Source of the DNA: Bradyrhizobium sp. NFR13 | GTDB lineage: Bacteria; Pseudomonadota; Alphaproteobacteria; Rhizobiales; Xanthobacteraceae | Length of the DNA: 64,000 nucleotides | NCBI RefSeq assembly: GCF_900114605.1 | Contig: NZ_FOTP01000002.1 | Location: 868,001 to 932,000 of the forward strand | Direction of reading: 5' to 3' | Shown here: positions 1-8,158 of the stretch, in pieces | How positions within the stretch are numbered: the first letter of the stretch is position 1 | How the letters are laid out: every line of letters begins with the position of its first letter | Translations under genes and position numbers: made by a program | The notes under the pieces: generated by a model | Seen by the model: the letters and a program-made list of their open reading frames with translations, nothing else | Told to the model about the DNA's origin: nothing | The model's database searches: none

Positions 1-367
1 GCATCATCACCGACGCCGCCGTGCGATCATCGATCGCGTCAGGAACCGGCACCAGAGACGTGACAGGGATCGCGATTCGCTCCGCATAACTTCCCGGCGC
101 ATAAACCCAGGCGACGCGCTGGCCGGGCCTGATGCCTTCGACACCATCCCCGACCGCCAGCACACGCCCCACACCCTCGACGCCAAGAATTTTGGGATCA
201 GGAATCTCGGTCCAGGCCATGCCCTGGCGCACGCCGATGTCCATGAAGTTCACCCCCGCAAAGACAACCTCGACCAGCGCCTCGCCCGGTCTAGCGAGAG
301 GGGCCGGACGTTCGACATAGTCCAGCACCTCGCGACCGCCCATTCCGGTCATCACAACAGCTCTCAT
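1..367 (-). CDS. Quinone oxidoreductase, zinc-less MDR family (3' part missing)
   Basis: Only the first 122 codons are inside the window; the gene runs off the left edge. The N-terminus has the GroES-like fold of medium-chain dehydrogenases: a region around residues 38-49 reading GVNFMDIGVRQG, then GVEGVGRVLAVGDGV around residues 62-76. The usual zinc-ligand cysteines are absent, which fits the NADPH:quinone reductase branch. Such enzymes reduce quinones or enones with NADPH in the cytoplasm. A TetR gene lies 50 bp upstream on the same strand and probably controls it. The ATG at 365-367 fits the family start. The family call is secure; the substrate cannot be told. Confidence 0.85.
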   Translation of the reverse strand, partial: MRAVVMTGMGGREVLDYVERPAPLARPGEALVEVVFAGVNFMDIGVRQGMAWTEIPDPKILGVEGVGRVLAVGDGVEGIRPGQRVAWVYAPGSYAERIAIPVTSLVPVPDAIDDRTAASVMM

Positions 368-417
368 CACTTGCTCCGTTCTTGAATAATCGTTCCATAA
401 TTTCCCAAAAAAAGGGG

Positions 418-984
418 CTATCGCAGCGCCCTCATGGCCATATCGGACAGCCTGGCCAGAGCCGCGCGTGCAGCGCCGCCCCGTCCCGCGACGCGAATGC
501 CAGCGATGTTCGCAATCAGAAATTCCGAGGTTGCTTCCGGGTCGAGACCAGCGGCGACATCGCCTTCACGCTGCGCATCGCGAATGCGCGCTGCGATGGC
601 AACTCGCAAGCTTTTCGCCAGCAGTCCATTGATCTCCTGAAGGTCAGGTTCGGACACGCCGAATTCATAGATCGAGCCAACGCCAAGACACGGCCGATCG
701 GCTGTTTTCACGACACGGCGCAACATCGCGCCGATGCCATCGATCGCGCGCGGTCCGCTTCGGAGCGCGTCGATATGTGCAGCACATTCGCCCATTCCAT
801 AGCGACGCACAGCCGCGCAATAAAGCTGCCACTTGTCGCCGAAGGCAGCGTAAAGGCTCTGTCGCCCGATCCCCATTGCATCGACGAGCATCTGGGCCGA
901 ACTGCCCTCATATCCATGCCCGCTAAAGACATTGATCGCGCCGTCGAGCGCGGCGTCCGTGTCGAATTCCCGTGGTCTAGCCAT
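418..984 (-). CDS. TetR/AcrR family transcriptional regulator
   Basis: A 188-residue protein when started at the ATG of MARPREF; an upstream TTG would add three residues. The first 55 residues form a TetR helix-turn-helix, with GIGRQSLYAAFGDKWQLY as recognition helix and anchor. The rest is an all-helical ligand-binding part with a cysteine at about residue 78 (RPCLGVGS). It lies 50 bp upstream of the quinone oxidoreductase in the same direction. Autoregulation and control of the oxidoreductase by an electrophile or drug is likely but inferred. No clear ribosome-binding site favours either start. Confidence 0.88.
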   Translation of the reverse strand: MARPREFDTDAALDGAINVFSGHGYEGSSAQMLVDAMGIGRQSLYAAFGDKWQLYCAAVRRYGMGECAAHIDALRSGPRAIDGIGAMLRRVVKTADRPCLGVGSIYEFGVSEPDLQEINGLLAKSLRVAIAARIRDAQREGDVAAGLDPEATSEFLIANIAGIRVAGRGGAARAALARLSDMAMRALR

Positions 985-1107
985 AAACGGCAAGATAGCA
1001 ATTCAGGAACGAATGTTCAATAACTTTATAGCGCCGCGGCACGTAAATTCGATAAACCGGCCCGCGCCGCTGTTGCGGTCCTCAAAGGCTGTCCTGAGGG
1101 ATTCCCG

Positions 1108-1758
1108 TCAGCCGCCCGACGCAGCGGTGAAAACCGCCAATTGAGCGGCGAAAGCACGCTTGTAGGCAGGCCGGGCTTCGCCGCGGGCGACATAGGCGGA
1201 GAGGTTGGGATATTCATCCAACAGGCCCGACGCCCCCAACCTGAGCAGCACCGACACCATCAGCAGGTCACCGGCGCTGAACGCACCGTCGAGCCAGTCG
1301 GCATCGCCAAGGTGCTTGGAAAGTTCGCCCAGCCGCCCGCGGATGCGATCCTTGACCATTGCCAGGCGCTGCTCATACCAGGTCTTGTCGCGTTCCAGGA
1401 GCGTGACGATGACGAGATCGACGATCGGCGGCTCGACCGTATTGAGTGCGGCAAACATCCATGTGACTGCTCGCGCCCGGGCGTTCGCATCATCGGGCAG
1501 CAGGCCAGCATGGCGCTCTGCGATATGGAAGACGATCGCCCCTGACTCGAACAGGACAAGATCGCCCTCCTCGTAGGTCGGAATCTGCCCGAAAGGATGA
1601 CGCGCCTGATGCGGAGGTCCCTTCATCTCATCGAACGAAAGAAGTCGAACGTCGTAAGGCTGATCCACTTCTTCGAGCGCCCAGCGAACGCGCATGTCCC
1701 GCGCCAATCCCCTGCCGCGATCGGGCGACCGTTCAAAGGCGGTAATGGTGGGGTTCAT
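1108..1758 (-). CDS. Glutathione S-transferase family protein
   Basis: A 216-residue cytosolic GST. The N-terminal thioredoxin-like domain (residues 1-85) ends in the glutathione-binding ESGAI motif after a FGQIPTYEEGD loop. A helical C-terminal domain follows, with WLDGAFSAGDLLMVSVLLR as the N-capping box region. The open frame continues about 120 codons upstream, but that part is low-complexity and overlaps other signals; the start at MNPTITAF gives the normal GST length. Likely role: conjugation or isomerisation of electrophiles. Its neighbours are unrelated small modules, so no pathway can be assigned. Confidence 0.85.
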   Translation of the reverse strand: MNPTITAFERSPDRGRGLARDMRVRWALEEVDQPYDVRLLSFDEMKGPPHQARHPFGQIPTYEEGDLVLFESGAIVFHIAERHAGLLPDDANARARAVTWMFAALNTVEPPIVDLVIVTLLERDKTWYEQRLAMVKDRIRGRLGELSKHLGDADWLDGAFSAGDLLMVSVLLRLGASGLLDEYPNLSAYVARGEARPAYKRAFAAQLAVFTAASGG

Positions 1759-1825
1759 AGGCAGACTCCCGGCGAATGCATGCGCTATCCAGTGTGACAT
1801 GGGCCACGACGATGGTCTTCCGCAT
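1733..1825 (-). pseudogene. Possible truncated dihydrofolate-reductase-like (RibD C-terminal) gene start
   Basis: A short frame opens with a good ribosome-binding site (GGGAGAG, 5 nt before ATG) and reads MRKTIVVAHVTLD. This resembles the first strand of RibD C-terminal/dihydrofolate reductase family proteins, which usually continue with G and a loop such as VMQAPGG. Here the similarity stops after about 13 codons, and the frame runs 17 more residues into the start of the glutathione transferase gene. I read it as the 5' stub of a gene lost by deletion. The match is short, so this is tentative. Confidence 0.35.
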
Positions 1826-2017
1826 CGTCTCTCCCGGCTCTTTGTCTCCCAAGGACGCATGACGGGCGGGCTTCCCGACACAGGCGGGCCTTTTTCTCGC
1901 GGCAGCAGCCATAGGGACGGCGAAGCTGGCCGTCCCTCGCCAGGACAGCGGATCGCCAAGCGGGTCCGGAGAATGGATACCGCCCAACGAACACTCCCAG
2001 CCGGCGGTTTCACAGAC

Positions 2018-3007
2018 CTATTGCAACACCATCTCGACGCGGCGGTTGCGGGCGCGGCCATTTTCATTGGCATTGCTGGCAAGCGGTGCGTAGTTCGCCA
2101 CGCCGGATGCGGACAGGCGCTTGCCATCGATCTTGTAGCTGCGCGTCAGGTCATCGATCACCGCCTGTGCGCGCGCCTTCGACAGCGCGAGGTTCACATC
2201 CAGCGTACCCTGATTGTCGGTATGGCCGACGATGAACACGTTTGCGCCGGCATTGGCTTGCAGCACGCGCGCCATCTCGTCGAGTTGCGGTTTGGACTCG
2301 GGCTTGATGGTCGCCTTACCGGTGTCGAAGAACAGTCCATAGAGCGCCACCCTCCCCTCAGCCTGCAGGCCCTTTGCGAGCGCCGCCGCATCCACAGTCA
2401 CCTTGCCGCTATCCATCGCCTTCGGCTCGACGATCTCCACGACTGTAGCGATGTACTTGCTGGCAAGCGCGATGGTGCCAGGCTTCGCTGAGAGGATCGC
2501 CACATGCAGCGTGGTGCCGGATGCATTCAACGTCCCGTACCAATAGCGCTCGCTGCCAATCTCCTGCCATTGCTGCAACAGCGTGATCGGACTCCAGCCT
2601 TCCAGCGACACCTTGGCCAGCTGCGGATTGGCAGGCAGGTCGCGCAGCGGTTTGAAATTCCGTTGACCGCAGTCGTCGGCACATGCATCCAGCTTCGATG
2701 CACCGGCGCGCTCGAGTGCCTGCTCATAATTGCGCTGCACTTCGAGCACCGACTTGCCGGCAGGCGCGAGATAGAACAGCCGCGTCACCCGTCCTTCAAG
2801 CTTGACGACATGAGTGTCTCCGGAGGGAATGCCGGTCTGATCGAAGCTCTTCGCATCCTGGGCGACGAGCCACGATCCGGCATAGCGGCTGAGCACGGCA
2901 TGATCGCGCGCATTCGGCGCGTCGGCAGGCATGCTCTGCGCCATGGCTAGGGAAGCTGAAGCAAGGAGACCAAGAACAGACAGCAGGCGGACAAGGCAGG
3001 CGCGCAT
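2018..3007 (-). CDS. OmpA family protein with DUF4892 domain
   Basis: A 329-residue envelope protein. Residues 1-23 form a signal peptide cut after AMA. Residues 30-190 match the DUF4892 type (HVVKLEGRVTRLFYLAP and a CADDCGQRNF cysteine pair). Residues about 220-329 form an OmpA peptidoglycan-binding domain with FFDTGKATIKPES, VGHTDNQGTLDVNLALSKAR and a closing GRARNRRVEM. The OmpA part should bind diaminopimelate in the cell wall and anchor the protein in the periplasm or outer membrane. There is no lipobox cysteine. The gene has its own upstream region, which carries a 19-nt motif shared with the LysR/OYE promoter (3066-3084). Confidence 0.9.
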   Translation of the reverse strand: MRACLVRLLSVLGLLASASLAMAQSMPADAPNARDHAVLSRYAGSWLVAQDAKSFDQTGIPSGDTHVVKLEGRVTRLFYLAPAGKSVLEVQRNYEQALERAGASKLDACADDCGQRNFKPLRDLPANPQLAKVSLEGWSPITLLQQWQEIGSERYWYGTLNASGTTLHVAILSAKPGTIALASKYIATVVEIVEPKAMDSGKVTVDAAALAKGLQAEGRVALYGLFFDTGKATIKPESKPQLDEMARVLQANAGANVFIVGHTDNQGTLDVNLALSKARAQAVIDDLTRSYKIDGKRLSASGVANYAPLASNANENGRARNRRVEMVLQ

Positions 3008-3065
3008 CGGGACCCTCTCAGGCCGGAATGTAAGCGGAATGCAGATTGCTGCGGAGCTATATCAG

Positions 3066-3084
3066 GACACCATTTTTGGGAACA
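3066..3084. promoter_or_regulatory. Shared 19-nt motif, copy 1 (upstream of the OmpA gene)
   Basis: The sequence gacaccatttttgggaaca lies about 60-77 bp upstream of the OmpA start codon. It matches 16 of 19 positions of a stretch in the LysR/OYE divergent promoter (5759-5777). Shared placement in two promoters of the same neighbourhood suggests a common operator or common promoter part. No protein can be assigned from sequence alone. Confidence 0.4.
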
Positions 3085-3265
3085 GCCGATGCTTTCCCCT
3101 CACTCCCACTCGATTGTTGAGATACCAACCAAGTATTTTATTTTTATGTAACTCCTTCTTCGCAATGAGAAATGCCGGCAGCGGCATACTGCTTTGCGCC
3201 AAGGGGTGGCCATGAAAATCATGCTTCATGGTCGCCTCTCCCTCAAATGCAGAATTCCGTCGCAA

Positions 3266-3853
3266 TCACCCCTGCAGGGCAGGCATGACGACCTCTTGCA
3301 CGATCGCGGTGCCTTCAGGCGTGCTCCAGTCACCTGCGAGTTCGGCAATCACCTGATTGGTGCTGGACAGGGTGACGCCGCCCCGCTCCATCCGGCGCAG
3401 AGCCATGTCGTCGCCCATGCTGCTGGGGGATCCGCCGGCATCGGCGATGACCTGAACCTCATAGCCCTGGCTGACGAGAGTGAGCGCGGGATAAACTGTG
3501 CAGACGTCGTTGGTCACGCCAGCCAGAATTAGCTTGCGCCGTCCGGTCGCGCGCACCGCTTCGGCGAAGTTGGGATCGTCCATGGCATTGACGATGCCGA
3601 GGCGCTTCATGCGTGCACTGAATTCGTCCGGCAGGATTTCCGCCAGTTCGGAAAGCAGCGGCCCCTGCGCATATTCCTCCATACTCGAAGTGAGCACGAC
3701 GGGCATCTTCAGGATGCGCGCGGTCTTTGCGAGCATCAGCGCGTTGCGCTTCATCTCTTCAAAGGGAAGTGACTTCACCCAGCCCATGGTCCCGACCTGA
3801 TGATCGATCAGGAGCATGGCAGCGGTGTCTCCAGTGAAGCGTTTGAATGTCAT
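3266..3853 (-). CDS. Isochorismatase-family cysteine hydrolase
   Basis: A 195-residue cytoplasmic hydrolase. The catalytic aspartate is D17 (MLLIDHQ), the nucleophile is C118 in GVTNDVCTV, and K83 is a candidate for the catalytic lysine. The start at MTFKRF matches the family better than the longer open frame. It is the last gene of an operon with a pirin and an old-yellow-enzyme gene, a set often seen together in Proteobacteria. Family members cleave amides such as nicotinamide, ureidoacrylate or biuret; the substrate here is unknown. Confidence 0.88.
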   Translation of the reverse strand: MTFKRFTGDTAAMLLIDHQVGTMGWVKSLPFEEMKRNALMLAKTARILKMPVVLTSSMEEYAQGPLLSELAEILPDEFSARMKRLGIVNAMDDPNFAEAVRATGRRKLILAGVTNDVCTVYPALTLVSQGYEVQVIADAGGSPSSMGDDMALRRMERGGVTLSSTNQVIAELAGDWSTPEGTAIVQEVVMPALQG

Positions 3854-3893
3854 GATGCTACTCCTTCTTGGATGGTCTTGGTGAAATGTCGTT

Positions 3894-4625
3894 TCAGGAA
3901 ATCGATGCGGATGTTCCCGCAAAGAGCATGATCCTTGCCGGCGCGGCCCGGGCGACAAGGCGGGCCATGTGCTGGCTGTTCTTCGCGGAATAAAACGGCG
4001 CGCCGGAACGCTCCGGATCGAGCATGTCGCCGTCGACGGCGATACGCCCCGTCACGGGCAGCAAGAAGGACATCTCGTTCGCTGGAAACGGGAGGTCCAA
4101 TCCAGCTTCGGGTTCGAGCGCAATGTCGAGCATCGTCACCCTGGTTGTCGGTACCAGTGGCGAAGACATGCCTTCGAAAGTGCCGAGAGGCACGCGAATG
4201 ATTGCTCCCGGGCGCTGGACAACCGGTATCTCGTGTGCGGCAAGGCCGATGGCGGACGGTTCGCCTGTCCGTGCCACGGGAGACAGGGCAACGAATATCT
4301 GAAGCGAGTGGACAGTACGGCCGGGTGTGGCAGGTACTTCCTCATGCACCACGCCGCTGCCGGCTGTGAGCCAGTGCAGTCCGCCCGGTTCGATGAGGTT
4401 GTGGTTACCCAGCGAATCCCGGTTTTCGATGGCGGTCTCTGAATCGCTGAAGACGTAGGAGACCGCCGCGATCCCGGCATGACGGTGCGGCGGGAAGGTC
4501 GGCGCGCTCATCCAGGCGTGGTCGACGCTGATGAACGGCGCGATACGCGCCCCCTCGCCACGCAGCGCATGCGCGCGAAAGTGCAGACCGTGATTGACGC
4601 GCTGCATGACGAGGTGTGTGGACAT
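3894..4625 (-). CDS. Pirin family protein
   Basis: A 243-residue bicupin. The N-terminal cupin keeps the metal ligands: PHRHAGIAAV gives two histidines, and the stretch from GNHNLIEPGG to GVVHEE gives the third histidine and the glutamate. Some pirins oxidise flavonols (quercetinase), and others act as redox-sensing partners. The gene begins 10 bp after the stop of the upstream OYE gene, so the two are almost certainly co-transcribed. Start chosen at MSTHLVMQRVNH, since the upstream frame overlaps the OYE gene. Confidence 0.9.
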   Translation of the reverse strand: MSTHLVMQRVNHGLHFRAHALRGEGARIAPFISVDHAWMSAPTFPPHRHAGIAAVSYVFSDSETAIENRDSLGNHNLIEPGGLHWLTAGSGVVHEEVPATPGRTVHSLQIFVALSPVARTGEPSAIGLAAHEIPVVQRPGAIIRVPLGTFEGMSSPLVPTTRVTMLDIALEPEAGLDLPFPANEMSFLLPVTGRIAVDGDMLDPERSGAPFYSAKNSQHMARLVARAAPARIMLFAGTSASIS

Positions 4626-4635
4626 GGCTCGTCCC

Positions 4636-5697
4636 TCAGGCCGCCATGACCGGATAGTCGGTATACCCCTTTTCGGTACCACCGAAAAAGGTCATGCGAT
4701 CCGCCTCGTGGAACGGAGCGCCGATCTTCAGGCGTTCGATGAAGTCGGGATTGGCAAGGATCATCTGTCCATAGGCTTCGAGATCGGCGAGGCCCGAGGC
4801 GATATCGGTTCCGATCGCATCGCGCGCACGGCCCGGTCTGTTGATGATGAGCGTTCCCTTCCACAGGCGACGGATATCCGCGAGGAGCGCGTCATTGCCC
4901 TGGTCCATGATGTGGAGATAAGCGAGCCCCAGCTTGTCGAGTTCGCCGACGAGATAGCGATAGAGCTCGGGGCCGTCCGGACCTTCGTCGATGCCCCAGA
5001 GCGCGGTTCCGGGCGAAAGGCGAATACTGGTGCGATCCGCACCGATTGCTTCGGCAATTGCCGTTGCCACCTCGATGGCGAAGCGTGCGCGGTTCTCGAT
5101 CGAGCCGCCGTAGCGGTCGGTGCGCTGGTTCGCGCTGGGGGCGAAGAACTGCTGGATCAGGTAGGCGTTGGCGCCGTGGATCTCCACGCCGTCGGCGCCC
5201 GCCTGGATCGCCGAGCGCGCCGCATGGGCGAAGTCCGCAACAGTCTGCGCCACCTCGTCGGTGGAAAGCGCGCGCGGGGTGGGCGCATCCTGCGGGCCGG
5301 TCGGCGTGAACATCTGGGCGCCGGGAGCAATGGCTGAGGGGGCAACGCCCTGCCGGTGGTGCGGGGTGTTGTCCGGATGCGACATGCGTCCGGCGTGCAT
5401 GAGCTGGATGAAGATGTGGCCACCCTTGGCGTGAACTGCATCGGTGATCGGGCGCCAGGCCGCGACGTGCCCGGGGGTGTAGATGCCGGGCGTAGTCATG
5501 TAACCCTGCCCGTCCGAGGAGGGCTGCGTACCCTCAGTCACGATCAGGCCGACGCTGGCGCGCTGCGCATAGTATTCGGTGGCGAGATCGCCCGGCGCGC
5601 CGTCAGCATTGGCGCGACTACGGGTCATCGGCGCCATGACCAGCCGATTGGGAAGGTCGTATCGGCCGAGGCGGACGGGTTCGAAGAGTGTGCTCAC
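4636..5697 (-). CDS. Alkene reductase, old yellow enzyme family
   Basis: A 353-residue FMN-dependent TIM-barrel enzyme. It starts with GTG, preceded by GGAG. N-terminal FEPVRLGRYDLPNRLVMAPM binds FMN. The catalytic pair lies in EIHGANAYLIQQFFAP, followed by the RTDRYGGSIENR signature. It reduces activated C=C bonds, and in some members nitro-esters, with NAD(P)H in the cytoplasm. It is the first gene of an operon with pirin and isochorismatase genes and faces a LysR gene across 105 bp. Control of the operon by that LysR protein is the simplest reading. Confidence 0.92.
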   Translation of the reverse strand: MSTLFEPVRLGRYDLPNRLVMAPMTRSRANADGAPGDLATEYYAQRASVGLIVTEGTQPSSDGQGYMTTPGIYTPGHVAAWRPITDAVHAKGGHIFIQLMHAGRMSHPDNTPHHRQGVAPSAIAPGAQMFTPTGPQDAPTPRALSTDEVAQTVADFAHAARSAIQAGADGVEIHGANAYLIQQFFAPSANQRTDRYGGSIENRARFAIEVATAIAEAIGADRTSIRLSPGTALWGIDEGPDGPELYRYLVGELDKLGLAYLHIMDQGNDALLADIRRLWKGTLIINRPGRARDAIGTDIASGLADLEAYGQMILANPDFIERLKIGAPFHEADRMTFFGGTEKGYTDYPVMAA

Positions 5698-5758
5698 AGT
5701 GTTTCTCCGTTGGTGGATTGCTTGTGAACACTATCGGCACTGGATTAATTGGGATAAA

Positions 5759-5777
5759 GACACCATCTTGGAGAACA
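5759..5777. promoter_or_regulatory. Shared 19-nt motif, copy 2, in the LysR/OYE divergent promoter
   Basis: The sequence gacaccatcttggagaaca lies 25-43 bp upstream of the LysR start and about 60 bp upstream of the OYE start. It is 16/19 identical to the motif upstream of the OmpA gene (3066-3084). A perfect palindrome ccattaatgg follows at 5782-5791. LysR proteins bind in such divergent regions, so this is a candidate operator; the assignment is inference. Confidence 0.45.
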
Positions 5778-5802
5778 TTGGTCCATTAATGGAGCAATAA
5801 AA

Positions 5803-6681
5803 ATGGGCCATCTCGACGACATGGCGTTGTTCGTGGAGGTCGTGAAAACGAAGAGTTTCCGCGGCGCAGCCGAGGCGCTCAACATGCCCAATTCCACGGT
5901 CTCGCGCCGGATCAGTGTGCTCGAGAAAGCCCTTGGCCTACGGCTCCTTCACCGCACGACACGGCGGATCGAACTGACCGAGGCGGGCCAGCTGTATTTC
6001 GAGCGCAGCAAACGCATCGTTGAAGAGGCGCGCCTCGCTCATGTCGAGCTTGGCGATATGCTGGCTCAGCCCACGGGCCTGTTGCGTGCCTCGTTGCCCG
6101 TGGACTTCGCGGTCACCTATCTTGCGCCGCTGGTTGCCGAGTTCGCTCGCCTTCATCCGGGCATTACGTTTGACATCGACCTGACCCCACGCCGGATCGA
6201 CCTCGTCAGCGAACCCTGCGATGTCGCTATTCGGATGGGCGAACCGGAAGATTCACATCTCATCGCAAGGCCGCTGGCACTGCTCCAACCGCAGCTTTAC
6301 GCAGCGCCCGGATATCTTTCGGAGCGAGGTGAACCGCAAACACCTGAAGACCTCGCACAGCACGACTGCATGGGAATGATCAAGGCCGGAACCTGGACAC
6401 TGCTCTCGGGAGACCAGACGCACCTGGTCCGCGTCGGCGGTCGCTTCCAGCTCAACAACGTAGGTATGATCAAGCGTTTATCCACGCTTGGCATGGGCGT
6501 GATCCTCGTTCCCGAGGAAATCGTCGCAGACGAAAAGGCATCAGGCCAATTGCGGCGTATTCTGCCGGAATGGCAAGGCAAGCCGATGCCTGTTTATGCG
6601 CTGACCGAAACCCGCCTGCTCCCGGCGAAGACTCAGCGCTTCATCGACTTCATGCGCGACAAGCTCGCGTCGCGAAGGTGA
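5803..6681 (+). CDS. LysR family transcriptional regulator
   Basis: A 292-residue LysR protein. The winged helix-turn-helix spans residues 1-60 (SFRGAAEALNMPNSTVSRRI). The effector domain starts near residue 90 (LLRASLPVDFAVTYLAP) and ends with LPAKTQRFIDFMRDKL. It is divergent from the OYE-pirin-isochorismatase operon and probably activates it. LysR regulators of OYE genes often respond to electrophiles or quinones, but the ligand cannot be read here. Translation starts at ATG 5803 behind an A-rich leader with only a weak ribosome-binding site. Confidence 0.92.
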   Translation: MGHLDDMALFVEVVKTKSFRGAAEALNMPNSTVSRRISVLEKALGLRLLHRTTRRIELTEAGQLYFERSKRIVEEARLAHVELGDMLAQPTGLLRASLPVDFAVTYLAPLVAEFARLHPGITFDIDLTPRRIDLVSEPCDVAIRMGEPEDSHLIARPLALLQPQLYAAPGYLSERGEPQTPEDLAQHDCMGMIKAGTWTLLSGDQTHLVRVGGRFQLNNVGMIKRLSTLGMGVILVPEEIVADEKASGQLRRILPEWQGKPMPVYALTETRLLPAKTQRFIDFMRDKLASRR

Positions 6682-6980
6682 GCCGAGCGATCGTAACGCC
6701 TCGATCAACGATGCATTTTTTTCCGCGCACGATGACGAACCGCCTCCCCCTATCCGTCAGAAATTTGCGCTCTTGAATTCAAAGCGGAATTTCGCCGGTT
6801 CGGAATCTGCTCGGTTTCAGCGACTATCGGAATTGATCGGTCGATTTTCGAGGTCTCTGCCGAAAGCCACGCGATCGGATCGCCGCAGAAAATGCCGTCA
6901 TCGTCAGTAGCTGTAATTTCAAAGTATCCACCCGGACCAGAGATGATGACAAAACGGCATGGACGTCAGCCTGGTCGAGG

Positions 6981-7943
6981 TCAATCGGCGACTTCCACTT
7001 CCGGAACTGCCGGTTGCCTTTGACCTCCGTCAAGGCGTTGAGCGGCCCGATAGCGGCCGGGTGACAGGCCGAGATGTCGATGGAACAGTTTTGAAAACGC
7101 CGCCGCTGTCTCGTAACCGACCCGGCTCGCAATCCGTGCGATGGGCTCGTCGCTGGTTTCGAGCAGGAACGCCGCTTCTGCCATCCGGCGTTCGATCACA
7201 TAACGGTGCATGGACTGCCCGACGAGCTTGGTGAAGCGGGCCGAAAATACCGAGCGGCCGAGCCCCACGCGATGGCCGAGGTCGCCAAGGGTCCAGGGCC
7301 GCTCCGGGTTTTCGTGCATCAACTTGAGCGCCGGTCCGATATGCGGGTCTGATATTGCCCCGAGCCAGCCGCCTTGTCCGGGACTGAGAGACGCAATCCA
7401 GCTTCGAAGCACCTCGACAAAAAGCACTTCCGTCAGTCGTGAGAGCGCGACGCGCTGGCCAAGACGCTCAAGCGCGGACTCGTTCACCATGCGGCGCAGG
7501 ATTGCTTCGAGCCAGCCACCGTCAGCCGTCGGCTTCAACAGAAGCACGGGCGGAAGTGCTTCCAGCAAGCTGCCGTACAACGGGCGCGACACGGTGAAAT
7601 TGCCACAGATCATGGTCGAGAGCGGCTTTGCACGGCCGCCGTGACGAACGACGCCAAGACGTGCCGACGATCGATCAAGGTCCACGATCCGCAAAGGCTT
7701 CGCCCGGCGATCCGAATAAAACGCATGGGGCGCGCCGCGTGTGATGACGACAAAATCGCCCTCGGTCATGTGGAGTTCTTGTGCCTGTTCGAGCGCGAGG
7801 GTCGCCGAGCCCCGACTGAGATAATGAAACAGGGCGTAGGGACGCGCCGGCAACTCCAGATTCCAGGGATGGCCGAGCTCGAAGTGGAAGAGCAGCGTCC
7901 CTCCGAGACGAACGCGATCGAGCACCTGGGCGAGGATGTCCAT
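6981..7943 (-). CDS. AraC family regulator with N-terminal cupin
   Basis: A 320-residue protein when started at MDILAQVLDRVRLGG. Residues about 1-190 form the AraC-associated cupin domain seen in regulators of oxidoreductases and hydrolases (PYALFHYLSRG, MTEGDFVVITRGAPH). Residues about 215-310 form a double helix-turn-helix (LGRSVFSARFTKLVGQSMHRYV and IASRVGYETAAAFSKLF). It is divergent from the periplasmic hydrolase gene at 8159, the likely target. About 300 bp downstream toward the LysR gene (6682-6980) hold no gene I can support. Confidence 0.9.
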   Translation of the reverse strand: MDILAQVLDRVRLGGTLLFHFELGHPWNLELPARPYALFHYLSRGSATLALEQAQELHMTEGDFVVITRGAPHAFYSDRRAKPLRIVDLDRSSARLGVVRHGGRAKPLSTMICGNFTVSRPLYGSLLEALPPVLLLKPTADGGWLEAILRRMVNESALERLGQRVALSRLTEVLFVEVLRSWIASLSPGQGGWLGAISDPHIGPALKLMHENPERPWTLGDLGHRVGLGRSVFSARFTKLVGQSMHRYVIERRMAEAAFLLETSDEPIARIASRVGYETAAAFSKLFHRHLGLSPGRYRAAQRLDGGQRQPAVPEVEVAD

Positions 7944-8158
7944 GCCGCCGAAGTTAGTCCGGTGGACGGTCGGACACAACATCCGGACGATTGATCCCTA
8001 TCGTCCGCAAAGCCCGCGGAATAGGTCATGTCGCGGCGGGTCGACGTCACGTGTGGCAACCATTTCGTCAACGGCGGATGGAAGAACCGCGACTTGGCTG
8101 GAAACGCCTGTCCATTCCCCGGACCTTGTTCGTCCGACATTCCAACAGGAACCAATCA

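Noticed and set aside
1759-2127. N-terminal extension of about 120 residues to the GST at 1108
   Set aside because: The extension is low-complexity, overlaps the OmpA gene end, and the shorter form has the normal GST length.
3062-3265. 67-codon minus-strand frame in the gap between the OmpA and isochorismatase genes
   Set aside because: A fair ribosome-binding site precedes its inner ATG, but the protein resembles nothing and overlaps the shared 19-nt motif; support is too thin.
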